Notes under the pieces: generated by a model
Database searches by the model: none
What the model was told of the DNA's origin: nothing
What the model saw: the letters and a program-made list of their open reading frames with translations, nothing else
Shown: positions 55,228-64,000 of the stretch, one piece after another
How positions within the stretch are numbered: the first letter of the stretch is position 1
Layout of the letters: each line of letters starts with the position of its first letter
Source of the DNA: Moniliella sp. 'wahieum'
Taxonomy: Eukaryota > Basidiomycota > Moniliellomycetes > Moniliellales > Moniliellaceae
Length of the DNA: 64,000 nt
Assembly (NCBI GenBank): GCA_003971905.1
Contig: RSEE01000038.1
Span: 1-64,000 of the forward strand
Direction: 5' to 3'
Position numbers and translations under genes: made by a program

Positions 55228-56208
55228 GGCCTAGAGAGCACGATGGATGGAGGGAAGAAGGGAATGGAGCTGGGTGCCAGTTGGCGGTGGGCATTCGCAC
55301 TTGGGTTACATGGACCATGGTGCAGCCAAGCAGGTTTGCTGAGGCTCATACCCTGCTACACTGATGCAGTGCTTCCCAGGGCGTATGACATGTGACGTCA
55401 GGCAGCCGAATTCGCTCAGGCCACAAGGCACCATGGCAGTCTTTGCTGCACAGCCTGGCTTGCCGCGTTGACGTCATTGTCACACACTCCTTGATGCATA
55501 CCATGTGATAAGTGACGCACCGGTGCTGGGTTGTGCCGTACTCAGTGAGGCGGCATGCCGATCATCGAGATCATCGACCATCGATCATCAACGTCACAAG
55601 GAGGATGGACTATTTGAAGCCTGTCGGGACTGTCCTCTGCGATTCAAGGACTTGGCCGCAACCTTCGGCTTGTCGCGGCGTTCCTCGCATTGCGGAGTAA
55701 ACTGAGTCAATTGTTGACTGAATGTGGGACAGAGGCTGAATCTCCATACCATACCCCGCAACTACTTACGCAGATGTCTACAGGGGCTGTCATTTCCAAT
55801 TCTTCTTCTGCATCCTGTGCGTCTCTCGCTTTCCCTTTTCTTTTGCTTCTATTCTCCACCCTATGCTTTCTGTTTCTTCCCACGAACGATCTTGCCATTT
55901 CCCCCGTCTCTGACAGGACCTTGGTCTCCCTCGTCTATATAGCCCCAACTGTTACAGGAGGGGCCGATCTGAAAAAAACGCGCCACTGAGAGATGAGAGA
56001 AGATGGCACAGTCGTCTTTCCTCGGATCTAAGTCATTGTGGTACTCATGCGTTCATGCGGTCGGAAGACACTACAAAGCAAACCAAAACTACAACGCACA
56101 CTCTTTTCTGTATTACGTCCATCATTCACCCGATATATGGGGTGATGGGTCAATCAGTGTACATGACAGAAGGAAGATAAGCCCACTCGACCAAGACTAC
56201 TCAAGAAA
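55228..56208. other. intergenic region between PB1-like gene and arrestin
   Basis: About 980 bases. The first part should be the promoter of the PB1-like gene. ATCATCGAGATCATCGACCATCGATC-type words lie at 55560-55590 (split here as ATCATCGAG, ATCATCGAC, CATCGATC). A pyrimidine-rich stretch at 55790-55880 gives hydrophobic frames that I consider chance. No gene is supported. Confidence 0.5.
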
Positions 56209-58102
56209 TCAAAGACTGTGGTCGTCATGGTCCGGTCGGTCTCGAAAAGGCACGGCTTCGAAATACGACGGAGGCAAGTCCAATTGCATCCCTGCCATAT
56301 CTTCCAGGAGACTAGGATCTGGCCCAACAAGGCTGGTTGCAGGTGTAGAAGATGCCGCGGTACCTGCTGAAACAGCGCCCGATAAAGCGTAAGATTGAAC
56401 TGGACTCAGATGCGACAGGTTATCTTGGCTTGGCTGGCGAGCCCTGTCCGAGGGCATAGCGAAGGATGGGAATAGACCCGTTTTTTCTGGGACAGGGGCT
56501 GCGGATGGGTCTGACCCGGACCTTGTAATAGGGGGTACGAACGATGACGATGTGGCAGCAGCAGACCTAGGGGGCACTCGATGCATCCTGGCGTCGCCGC
56601 GCCTTTCCTCTTTCACACCAAAGACGAGGAGGCAGGCAGTATATGTCAACCGGTACAGTGTGGATAAAGTCTTCGAGAGGCAAGGGCCCGCTCTTCTTGC
56701 GTTTCTTCTTGGATGAAATGGTTCAGGGGGGTTGGCTTCAACTACTCCAATGTAGTAGTTTACTTCCACCATCTTGGTCTTGAAGGAAGGTCCGACGTTT
56801 GGGGGGGGTCCAAAACCCCATTCCAACGATAGCTGGTCTTTCCATCTGGGTTTTTCCGTCGCTGGGGAAGGGCAATGCGGGCCTCACACATTACCGCTCA
56901 TCCACAGCATGAGGGTCCTTACGACGGATGATGGATATTCGTCGATAAAAAGCAACCGCAAGGGGGGGGTGCTGCCATTGCTGGATTTCTCAGTAGATAT
57001 GATGGTGAATGGAATAGACCCCTGGACGGTAAATGGGCTTGGTGGATGAGGCATACTCAACGACCACGCGGACGGGACCATCTTCTGTCGGGTAAAGATG
57101 GTAAAGAACCCTCGTCGTGAGCTGGCCGGATCAGGTCTTTCAGGACCGACAGAGAATGTATGCCACGTATGAGACGGTTCCACGAGGTCGTCGAAAAGCT
57201 TGTTCTCTCGCAGCTCCACACCCATGAGGGAGCGCATCGTGGCAACGGCTGCAGCATCCGAGGGAGGAGGAGGGAGAAATTGAAAAGGAATCAAGATACG
57301 ATCATTCTCATTAAGGATCCCAGGTCGGCCAATAGTCACTTTGACATACCACTTGATGCTTACCCAATGGTGCGATCAGGAGCGGGTGAATGGGCTTTTT
57401 GGTTAAAAGTCAAAATATCTTTGCTCCGACCCAAAAGTCCCCCTTCTGGACGAGCTTTGCATCAGCTGCTGAGGGTCCTGGGCTCTGCTCACCTGAAGAC
57501 AAAACGAACGAGGGCGGAAGCGGATCCCCCACCTTCAAGTCGTTTCGGGCAATTCCAATTTGAACCCAAAGGCGGCTGTATTGCCCTCAGACAGCAGACT
57601 AGCGTGCGGCAAGTTGGCAACCGCAGTACGGGGATGGAAAACTTGTCCCTGGCTTCCGGAGGTGCATCCTTCACATCGTTGGCCACATAAACGGTCTCCC
57701 CCATTTGGAGCAGTAAAATTTCTCTCTCTTGAACTTTCTCCAGTTCGGGGTTTCGGTCTGTAATGATTGCAGAACCAGTTGCTTGTGCTTTGGCCACAGG
57801 TGTGCGTACCAGCACAGCACACTTCACCTTGATGGAGATGCGGGACACCTTGTCGGCATGCCTTGGGTGTGTACAAACCCGCCCTGAATCGCTCCGCGAC
57901 TGCGTTCCTGTGTACCGCCCATGTACGTTGGAACCAACTGTGGAGGGGTAAACAGCCTGGCCAGCAGTTAGAGGGAACGGACATGTTGGGCGCAGGAGAC
58001 GTACTGGACCTGGGCGTGCCCATCGGCGCCAGTGTATACATGTACCGTCTTCTCCGGTTTAATGGAGGGGTTGGTTGGGAGTGAAACTGAGTCCAGGATC
58101 AT
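56209..58102 (-). CDS. alpha-arrestin-like protein with PPxY motif
   Basis: Alpha-arrestins (ART family) recruit Rsp5-type ubiquitin ligases to membrane transporters. From ATG 58102, MILDSVSLPTNPSIKPEKTV and VHVYTGADGHAQVQ are followed by an intron of about 50 nt near 58003-57955. Then KVSRISIKVKCAVLVRTPVA lies in the N-arrestin sandwich (about 57850-57800). A second intron near 57495-57370 leads to WYVKVTIGRPGILNENDRIL. The C-arrestin part holds PFTVQGSIPFTIISTE and FIDEYPSSVVRTLMLWMSGN (about 57025-56890). A Ser/Pro-rich tail includes LPPSYFEAVPFRDRPD; the PPSY is a PPxY motif that binds WW domains of Rsp5. The stop is at 56209. Splice sites are partly uncertain because of frame slips. Confidence 0.84.
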
Positions 58103-58843
58103 CCCAAGGAAGATGGGGGAATGGATGGAAGGAGGCAGGGTGGAAAGATGGTGGCGGCACGGAATCCAAGACGAACGCATCTTTTTGGGTGGATCCATAG
58201 TTCAATCGGAGATTGGGCGCGCATGCGCGTACCAGTGATGCTCACCGCTGGACTTTGCTGCCTGCTGCGCACAGGCCCCAGGCTGCAATATTCACAAACT
58301 TAAACAAGAGGCACGTGACCCTCACCGTCACGCACCCACATCGCCCAAGCCACGTGTGCGCATTTTAACGCTGTCAGCATCAGAAGTTTCTATAGCCATC
58401 TCGCATCCCACCATCACCCCTTCGCTATTTGCAAATCTGAAGTCCGATGGCGCCAATTGTTAGTCATTGGGCTGGATGAAGTGCCTTTCTTTCCCTACGC
58501 GCCTCTTCTTTCGTCGTCACATCGCCTCCGCACCCTCTTCTGGCCAAACCGTGCCTCTTAGGTCAATACACGCTGTCCCTGTGCGCCCGGATTGGCCCTA
58601 CTCACTGATGCGGTGTATGCCTTTCTTCCTGTCCGAGACTACATTAACAAGGACAGAATCTCGATCTTGTCCCCAGACCATTGGAGGCACGCCGATCAGC
58701 CCCAAAATTCTATTGGTCCTGATGCTCGGGGGTTGAACATCGCCGCATCTTCCTTCATGCTCATATTTTTTGCATTGCATGGATCCCTATGCCTGGAAAG
58801 GGGAAAGAGACGAGGTATGATGGAAGTCAGGCTCATGTGCAAC
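58103..58843. other. region between arrestin start and methyltransferase end
   Basis: 741 bases. The first 200 should be the arrestin promoter. A plus-strand piece near 58590-58790 (DAVYAFLPVRDYINKDRISI) looks somewhat protein-like, but I cannot connect it to start, stop or splice sites. No gene is claimed. Confidence 0.4.
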
Positions 58844-60020
58844 TCAGTGACGGCGGCGGGTGAAGATGATGCCAGCAGCTTGACCCATGACGAGCGGATC
58901 ATCAAAGCCGATCCGATATGGGGCAATTTGTTCGTCAGTCAAGTGATCTACATGATCCGCGTGCCCAGCGGCAACAGCATCCGCCTTGGCTTGCGCTTCA
59001 ATTGCCGCCTTGACACACAGTGCCGCCGAATCTTCATCGTGTTTGGCCCGCTCCCGCTCCTCTGGATGCTCGTCCAGGAAGCGAACAAATGCCGACATGG
59101 ACCGCATCACCCCAGCAAACTTGCGCGGCGAGCCAGGGAAGGTGATTGGGACTGAGGGAAAGAGCCATCGGGTGTGGCTTTGATGCCCAGAGTCTGGGCC
59201 AAGGCGGCCTGCAACCACTGCGGAGCACTTTTGGTCAACGTGGGAGAGCCAAATAGGTCGGGACTCGCGCCGAGGGTAATGTGGACCGTGGCATTGGGGT
59301 CATATAGGTCCTCAGGTGGCGCTGGCAGCGTAGCTAATAACGATGAGTCAGGCTCAAGGGCTCCAAAGGCCCACCCGTGTGCCAGTAGGGCCCTAGGCCG
59401 TTCGGATCGAGACAAAAGTCTCTGATACTTTGTTGGCCACAGGCTTGTCGACCATGAGAAATATAGTGCTGGCGACATGAATGGAGCTTCCCCCTGGCTT
59501 GAGTACACGGGCCCAGTCGTACCATGGGTTGGGCTGTTTCTTCCAGTTGATCCAATGAATGGCTGAGATGGATGTTAGCTGCAGCAGAAGGCCGAGTCAG
59601 TTGCCCTGCCCTACCCATACGATAGTGGGACTTACCATATCCACACTCTTATCTGGAGTGGGAACGTGCTCCCCCCCTCCCTCGACAAATTTGACAGTGT
59701 GGCCGGGAGGAACAGCAGGGAGGTGGAGATGCTTGACTGGGTCGACAGATGTGGCCGATTGAAGCATCTGGTGGGACGGATCGACGCCAATGGTGTGAGT
59801 AAACCACTTGGCTAGGGGTAGGTAAAAGTGCCTGGGCCACAGCCCAGGTCGATGGCGGTATCCCACTGCGATTGGTCGGGTTGGAATGTAGCGTCGGTGC
59901 CGTGTTTGGGGTCCAACTGGCCATGGTAAGCCGCGAGGAGGTCGCCCCAGCCTTGGCCATAGCGGGGCGGACAGAAAAGTACTGATCAGCGTCGAAGGTC
60001 GCAACGCGCCACTCGGACAT
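58844..60020 (-). CDS. SAM-dependent methyltransferase (trans-aconitate/Crg1-like)
   Basis: A class I methyltransferase of the small-molecule type. The start MSEWRVATFDADQYFSVRP at 60020 is followed, after a slip, by YGQGWGDLLAAYH, a beginning typical of the family. The SAM-binding motif I is DLGCGPGTFTYPLAKWF, followed by IGVDPSHQML with the acidic residue that binds the ribose. TVKFVEGGGEHVPTPDKSVDMV ends exon 1 part, and an intron, about 59635-59585, leads to SAAANIHLSAIHWINW and the WARVLKPGGSS-type motif. The C-terminal helices (RKFAGVMRSMSAFVRFLDEH) and the end GIIFTRRRH-stop are at 58844. The fold resembles Tmt1/Crg1 proteins, but the substrate cannot be inferred. At least four frame slips. 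Confidence 0.88.
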
Positions 60021-60976
60021 ATGGAAGGCAGTGTGGGAAGGTGTCGAAAGAGAATGCGGATTGGGGGTTGAACCCAGGTTTATATACCAAGTCGGGGCTG
60101 ATGATGGTGGGAGTAATGAGATCTGAGAACAAAGGGCCATGCGGCGCTGGCATGGCGCTGCTCTTTCGCTCAACTCCGAATTCCGAGTCCGAACCCCGGT
60201 GTGTCGCAGCTGAGGCTCAGCATCTCAGCAGATCGCAGCTGCCAGCTGCCACGCGTCCTCCCAGCCTGGACACCTGTGTCATGCATCCTGCGATGCATCA
60301 CGCATCCTCATTCATTTTGACACCACCACCCGCACCAAACCCACACCACCCACGCCAAACGCAAGCTCAGCTTCGAAATCCGGACGAAGGTGGATGGCAC
60401 ATGATACGCGGTGGCGCTCCGTCTTCCCAGTAGCTCGCAACCCCGCGTTAATGGTAGTCTCATCCCCTTGGTCGCCACCCACTTGAGGCCATTCCTGGGG
60501 GTTCTTGACTACAAGGTGGTCATGTTCCAGGCGATAGGGTCGGAGATGAGATTCGTGACCATCCATGGGGGGCAGGTGGGCCTTACGCCTATACATTCAA
60601 GGGAAAGGATAGCTGGGATCAACTACGACAAAGGTTCTGGACAGAGCGAGTATCCCAATAGTGACGTGGCAGATGCAATAGGAGGAGAAACAGCCGGATA
60701 GAACCGACTGGCTCATGGCCAAGACGGAGGGAGCACATGGGTAAAAGAGAACCAAACGGAGCAACGAGCAGGATACCGGACACTTTCCGAACAGTCTCGG
60801 TGAGGGGTAACCCTAAGCCAGAGGGCGGGGAGGGAGGGGAGGGGTCGAATGACACTCTTACAGCAGAAGCATAAGGGGGGGCGGGTAGTCCATGGGGGTA
60901 AAGGCGGTGCATGGCAGTCGGTGCGCAGAGCTATGTGCTCTATCAGCACAACGGTGAAGAGTTGGTATGCTCTGAG
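60021..60976. other. intergenic region between methyltransferase and GPI protein genes
   Basis: 956 bases. The first 300 should hold the methyltransferase promoter; GCTGAGGCTCAGCATCTCAGC at 60208-60228 (given in parts: GCTGAGGCTCAG, CATCTCAGC) is a local inverted CTGAG word cluster. No supported coding sequence. Confidence 0.45.
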
Positions 60977-61528
60977 TTAGAAAAGCAGGTAAGATCCCGC
61001 CGCCACCCCAACTCCTGCGAAAGCAAGAGCATGCGCGTTCAACGAGGCGGCGGGATTGATGTGGTACTTGTCGTTGGGCCCACCGTTGCTGCCGCCGGGA
61101 GCAGGTGCGACGGCAGTGCCGGCCAAGTTGCCAGACGTGATGTCGGATGCAGTGGCCAGCGTGGTTGGAGTGGGGGTGGAGGAGGAAGAGGCGAGGATGC
61201 TGCCGGATCCAGGAGTCAGTCCCATGTCCAGAGGAGAGAAAGGTGGCCTTTATACGAACCAGAAGCCGATGATCCCGACACAGCAGATGTCTGAGCCCCC
61301 AGAGGGCGAGGCGGAGCCTGACACTGAACCTGAGGCAGACCCGGATGCGGCCCCCGAAGCCGAGCCCGAGGGAGAGGCCGAAGCAGAGCCAGATGCCGAG
61401 CCTGTCCAGAGGCCGGGGCCGCTTGGATGCAGGCTGGGCAGAGGACAAGGTTGGGCGGCCAACACGGCGGACGCAGAGGCGCTAAACATCAGCGCCGCAA
61501 GCGCAACTGACACGAACGATACGCGCAT
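60977..61528 (-). CDS. small secreted, probably GPI-anchored Ser/Ala/Gly-rich protein
   Basis: From ATG 61528 there is a signal peptide (MRVSFVSVALAALMFSASAS, cleavage likely after SAVLA). A Ser/Gly/Ala repeat of 3- to 4-residue units (GSASGSASAS, GSVSGSAS) follows, suited to O-mannosylation. A likely intron near 61270-61205 joins this to SSSSTPTPTTLATASD and ITSGNLAGTAVAPAPGG. The C-terminus NAHALAFAGVGVAAGSYLLF-stop is a typical GPI-attachment hydrophobic tail, with Asn as a possible omega site. The product would be a short cell-wall or plasma-membrane protein of about 160 residues. The splice donor is not certain. Confidence 0.65.
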
Positions 61529-62727
61529 CTGGTCAGCGAGGGTAGAGGTGCGGGAGGCAGGGTGTGGATGAGGTCGCGAAAATGGTAGACGTGGTAGACT
61601 TTCTGCGCGTCCTTGGCGTGGCGGCTCAGCGGGCATATTGCGTAAGCGGTGAGGGCGGGCACTTGCCACTGCCGCGCGGTGCGACTCAGCAGGGTTCGAC
61701 GTTGAACGTTCAACCCGAGTGCTCCACAAAAACGTTTCAGCGTGATTGGTGTGCATGATGTTCACGCCGCACGGGGCCAGTGCAGTAGAACATTGAACAA
61801 TGCATATTGACCAGTGCTCGTCCAGCCCCAGCCCTCACGAGCAGCCGCGAGCCGCGAGCCACACCAGTCGGTGGGCACGCCTAGCACACCCGCTGGCCGC
61901 ACCGCGGGCAACTCAACAGCGCCACCACTCGCACCACCGCTGCTTCCCTATGTCTGCGTCTGCAGCGCGCCCGGCCAGCGTCCGTAGATGTGGCCTCTGA
62001 CGTTCATTGGCGATGCCTTTGTCTGAATGGCGAGCTGCTCGCCAAAGCGATTGCCATTTCTCAAACGGCGAGCGTTTCCTCGGTCAGGCCTCAGGGTCCG
62101 TTCTGGGATTGTTTTGTCGCGTGCGGCGGCTGACTTCTGTCCGAATGTCCACTCGGCTCGTCTGCATCGAGACCGAGCCCATTGTATAGCAACGCATTTG
62201 GGCAGCAGTAGCAGGCAGAGTCCATCAAAGCCAGCCTCATCCACTTGACGAGCGCGGTATGCATGCTGCGCCCAGAGGTAAGCCCACTGTCTGGCCATGG
62301 TCGGCTTGGGTACTGACGCAGGCGGATGAAGCTCATCACAGTGCCACTCATCTGTCGTGGTCAATGCGCTTCCCATTTCCCACTTGATCAGATTCTGACA
62401 TGGAACGGATTGAATGCGCACACAACATGCATCCGTCGAGAGTGGCCACCGCGTGCGGCGCTGATATACCCGCCGATACCAAGCCTAGCTGGGGAGACAG
62501 AGCATCACAGATGGCTGCAGCGATGGTTTGGGATATAATCGAATGGAAAGAGGACGACAGTTTACAAGAAGGGAGGGGCCAAGGAATCACCGCACTACCA
62601 CTCCCCTGGCACCTCGTTTCCAAATAGACTCGAGTCCGAACCCATGGAGAAGATGCTTTCGCGGTCAATGTCGAGCGCATTGGCACGGCGAGCCAACCTT
62701 CGGGCATGAGGGAGGGAGGCTCGATAC
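61529..62727. other. 1.2 kb intergenic region
   Basis: No supported gene. TTCGACGTTGAACGTTCAACCC at 61696-61717 (in parts: GTTGAACGTTCAAC, a 14-bp palindrome) lies about 170 bases upstream of the GPI protein start and repeats a word seen near 25018-25045. The rest, up to the WD40 gene's 3' end, shows no signal I can name. Confidence 0.45.
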
Positions 62728-64000
62728 CTACAAAAACGTCATGCGCGCGTGGGACCAACGGGTGAGCCGCGTTGCGCTCGGCGGTGGCAAGGGAACCGCG
62801 GCCGAAGGATGGGTTGGGAGCTGAAGAGAGGTTTGAGGGGGAAAGGATGGCTTCACACTATCCCGTGCAGGATAGGCGGCCTCCAACCTGCGTGCCGTAG
62901 CAAGCAGGTCAACATGAGGATCGGAAGCAACCGCAGCCAAAGGATTTTTACCCTCTGGCGCCCAGAGCCGCACTGTCCCATCGTCTCCCGCTGAAGCCAG
63001 CAAAGACGGACACGTAGGGTGCCGTGCTACAGAGTTCACCGTGCCAGATCGATGGCCAACCAGTGCGCCAAGATGCCGTCCGAGTCGAGCGATCATAAAT
63101 GTGAGCCCGAGAATCTGAATAAAATGAGGGTTAGTCAAGTCGGGCAAAAGAGAATAGAGTAGATGTACCTTCGCTTCCCACAACAACAAACTGTTCTTCT
63201 GCGCCGCCAAAGCAGTTGTGTACATGATGATTGAGACACGCATGTTGCTCATACCGAACGACGAGCGACATGGGCACATTTTGTCCGGCAGGTCCCAAAT
63301 CCCACAACCGTGCCGCATTGTCCAAATGCGACGTGAGTACATGACGCGAATCGGAGGCAAAGCGAACGCTGCTCACCTCGTCTTTCAGAAAGAGTCGATC
63401 TTGCTCCATGTTGCGTGACAAATCAAACACGGCGAGTTTGAATCGCTGGATGGTCTGATGGCTACTGGACCCGGGTACATTAGGGGGGGAAGTTGATAGG
63501 TACCCATCCTGCTCAAAGGAAAGAGGCGGCGCGCCCTCCAGCAGGTTCCCGCCCGTGATCCACCCCATCATATTCATCTGGAAAGATCATCACCGTATCA
63601 GAGGTCGGCTCCTCGGATGATGAGGTACGGCCGGCCGCGGCAACCGCAAAAAGTGGAGTATCACTGGATAGCATAGGACAAGGGAAGATGGCGGGGTTGC
63701 TGGGCGATTCCCTCATTTCGTTCCTTGTGTCAGAGAGGGATGATGGAGCCGTATTTTCGTAGCTGGATACGACCAAACGGGACTCGTCTTTGGAAATATC
63801 AAGCCCCAATACACGAAAGGGAGTGATGAACCAGTTGGCCAAGTGACGACCATCACTGCTCCAAAACATAAGCTTTTCGTCCTTAGCGCCTGTGATAAAG
63901 CCTTTACCCGAAGGGAGCCATACGATGGCGCTCACCGTACGCCCATGTGCCGGTCTCAGAGCTTTGCCCGTCAAACCAAGGTCTGGACCAAAATGATACA
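62728..64000 (-). CDS. GID7: WD40 protein GID7/WDR26 type, 5' part outside the window
   Basis: Gid7/WDR26 is a subunit of the GID/CTLH ubiquitin ligase. Visible WD40 repeats: HGRTVSAIVWLPSGKGFITG and KDEKLMFWSSDGRHL (about 63940-63850), then FRVLGLDISKDESRLVV. After a slip and a Ser/Thr-rich insertion come FKLAVFDLSRNMEQDRLFLK and EVSSVRFASDSRHVLT. NCFGGAEEQFVVVGSE precedes a 54-nt intron (63168-63115, GTACAT, TGACTAAC branch, CAG), which restores DSRAHIYDRSTR. Then GHRSGTVNSVARHPTC and LLASAGDDGTVRLWAPEG complete the last blade. The CFGG...FVVxGSED...HIY pattern is the family hallmark. The N-terminal LisH/CTLH part would lie beyond 64000. The stop at 62728 is tentative. Confidence 0.87.

Noticed and set aside
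61800-62560. Medium open frames on both strands
   Set aside because: Arg/Cys/Trp-rich translations with no motif; consistent with chance frames in GC-rich intergenic DNA.

Overview
The window is nuclear DNA of a fungus. Genes are dense and GC-rich, lie on both strands, and carry short introns: those I could place measure 54 to 123 nt, mostly with GTACGT- or GTAAGT-type donors, and two have TACTAAC/TGACTAAC branch sites. The gene set is purely eukaryotic: BUD31, proteasome beta6, Mgm1, SKP1, CNOT9, uL16m and a PPWD1-type cyclophilin. A fungal-type sulfite reductase beta (MET5), an SNZ-type vitamin B6 synthase and a fungal annexin point to fungi. I favour a basidiomycete, perhaps Ustilaginomycotina, but this is inference from intron style and GC content, not from a marker gene.

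Layout. 0-10.9 kb: an acidic protein of unknown role (+), a protein made only of the C-terminal half of CHD1 (-), BUD31 (-) divergent from proteasome beta6/PRE7 (+), the mitochondrial dynamin MGM1 (+) and ATP synthase subunit g (-). 12-22.5 kb: a Nudix hydrolase (-), the large MET5 gene (-), a weak hypothetical gene (+) and SKP1 (-). 22.5-31.7 kb: two gene-poor stretches with solo-LTR fossils and an intron-containing tRNA-Ile(UAU), flanking a long Nim1/Gin4/BRSK-type kinase (+). 31.6-38.7 kb: DAP1-type heme protein (-) divergent from an annexin (+), then a WD40-cyclophilin (PPWD1/Cyp15, -) and SNZ/PDX1 (-). 38.8-43.9 kb: a structurally complete Ty1/copia retrotransposon with 159/160 bp LTRs and a GTGGG target duplication, 134 bp upstream of the SNZ start codon. 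44.6-51.7 kb: CNOT9/CAF40 (-) divergent from mitochondrial uL16 (+), a RAD51 paralog (-) divergent from a DUF1771-Smr protein ending in a CaaX box (+), and an unknown Ser/Thr/Pro-rich protein (-). 54-64 kb, all on the minus strand: a PB1-like plus retropepsin-like-fold protein, an alpha-arrestin with a PPSY motif, a SAM methyltransferase, a small GPI-anchored protein, and the C-terminal part of a GID7/WDR26 WD40 protein running off the window.

The host genes are ordinary housekeeping loci and do not form one pathway. Many conserved genes are interrupted by single-base frame slips, nearly all explained by one missing base and often at homopolymers, with conserved protein sequence continuing on both sides. 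This is most simply uncorrected long-read error, so most gene models here are frame-corrected readings and stretches between slips are less certain.

The items most worth a second look are the ATPase-less CHD1 C-terminal protein, the prenylatable Smr protein, the PB1/retropepsin-like protein, a perfect 26-bp palindrome at the Nudix 5' end, recurring ATCGAT-type intergenic motifs, and the copia insertion in the SNZ promoter. I found no clearly new multi-gene system.
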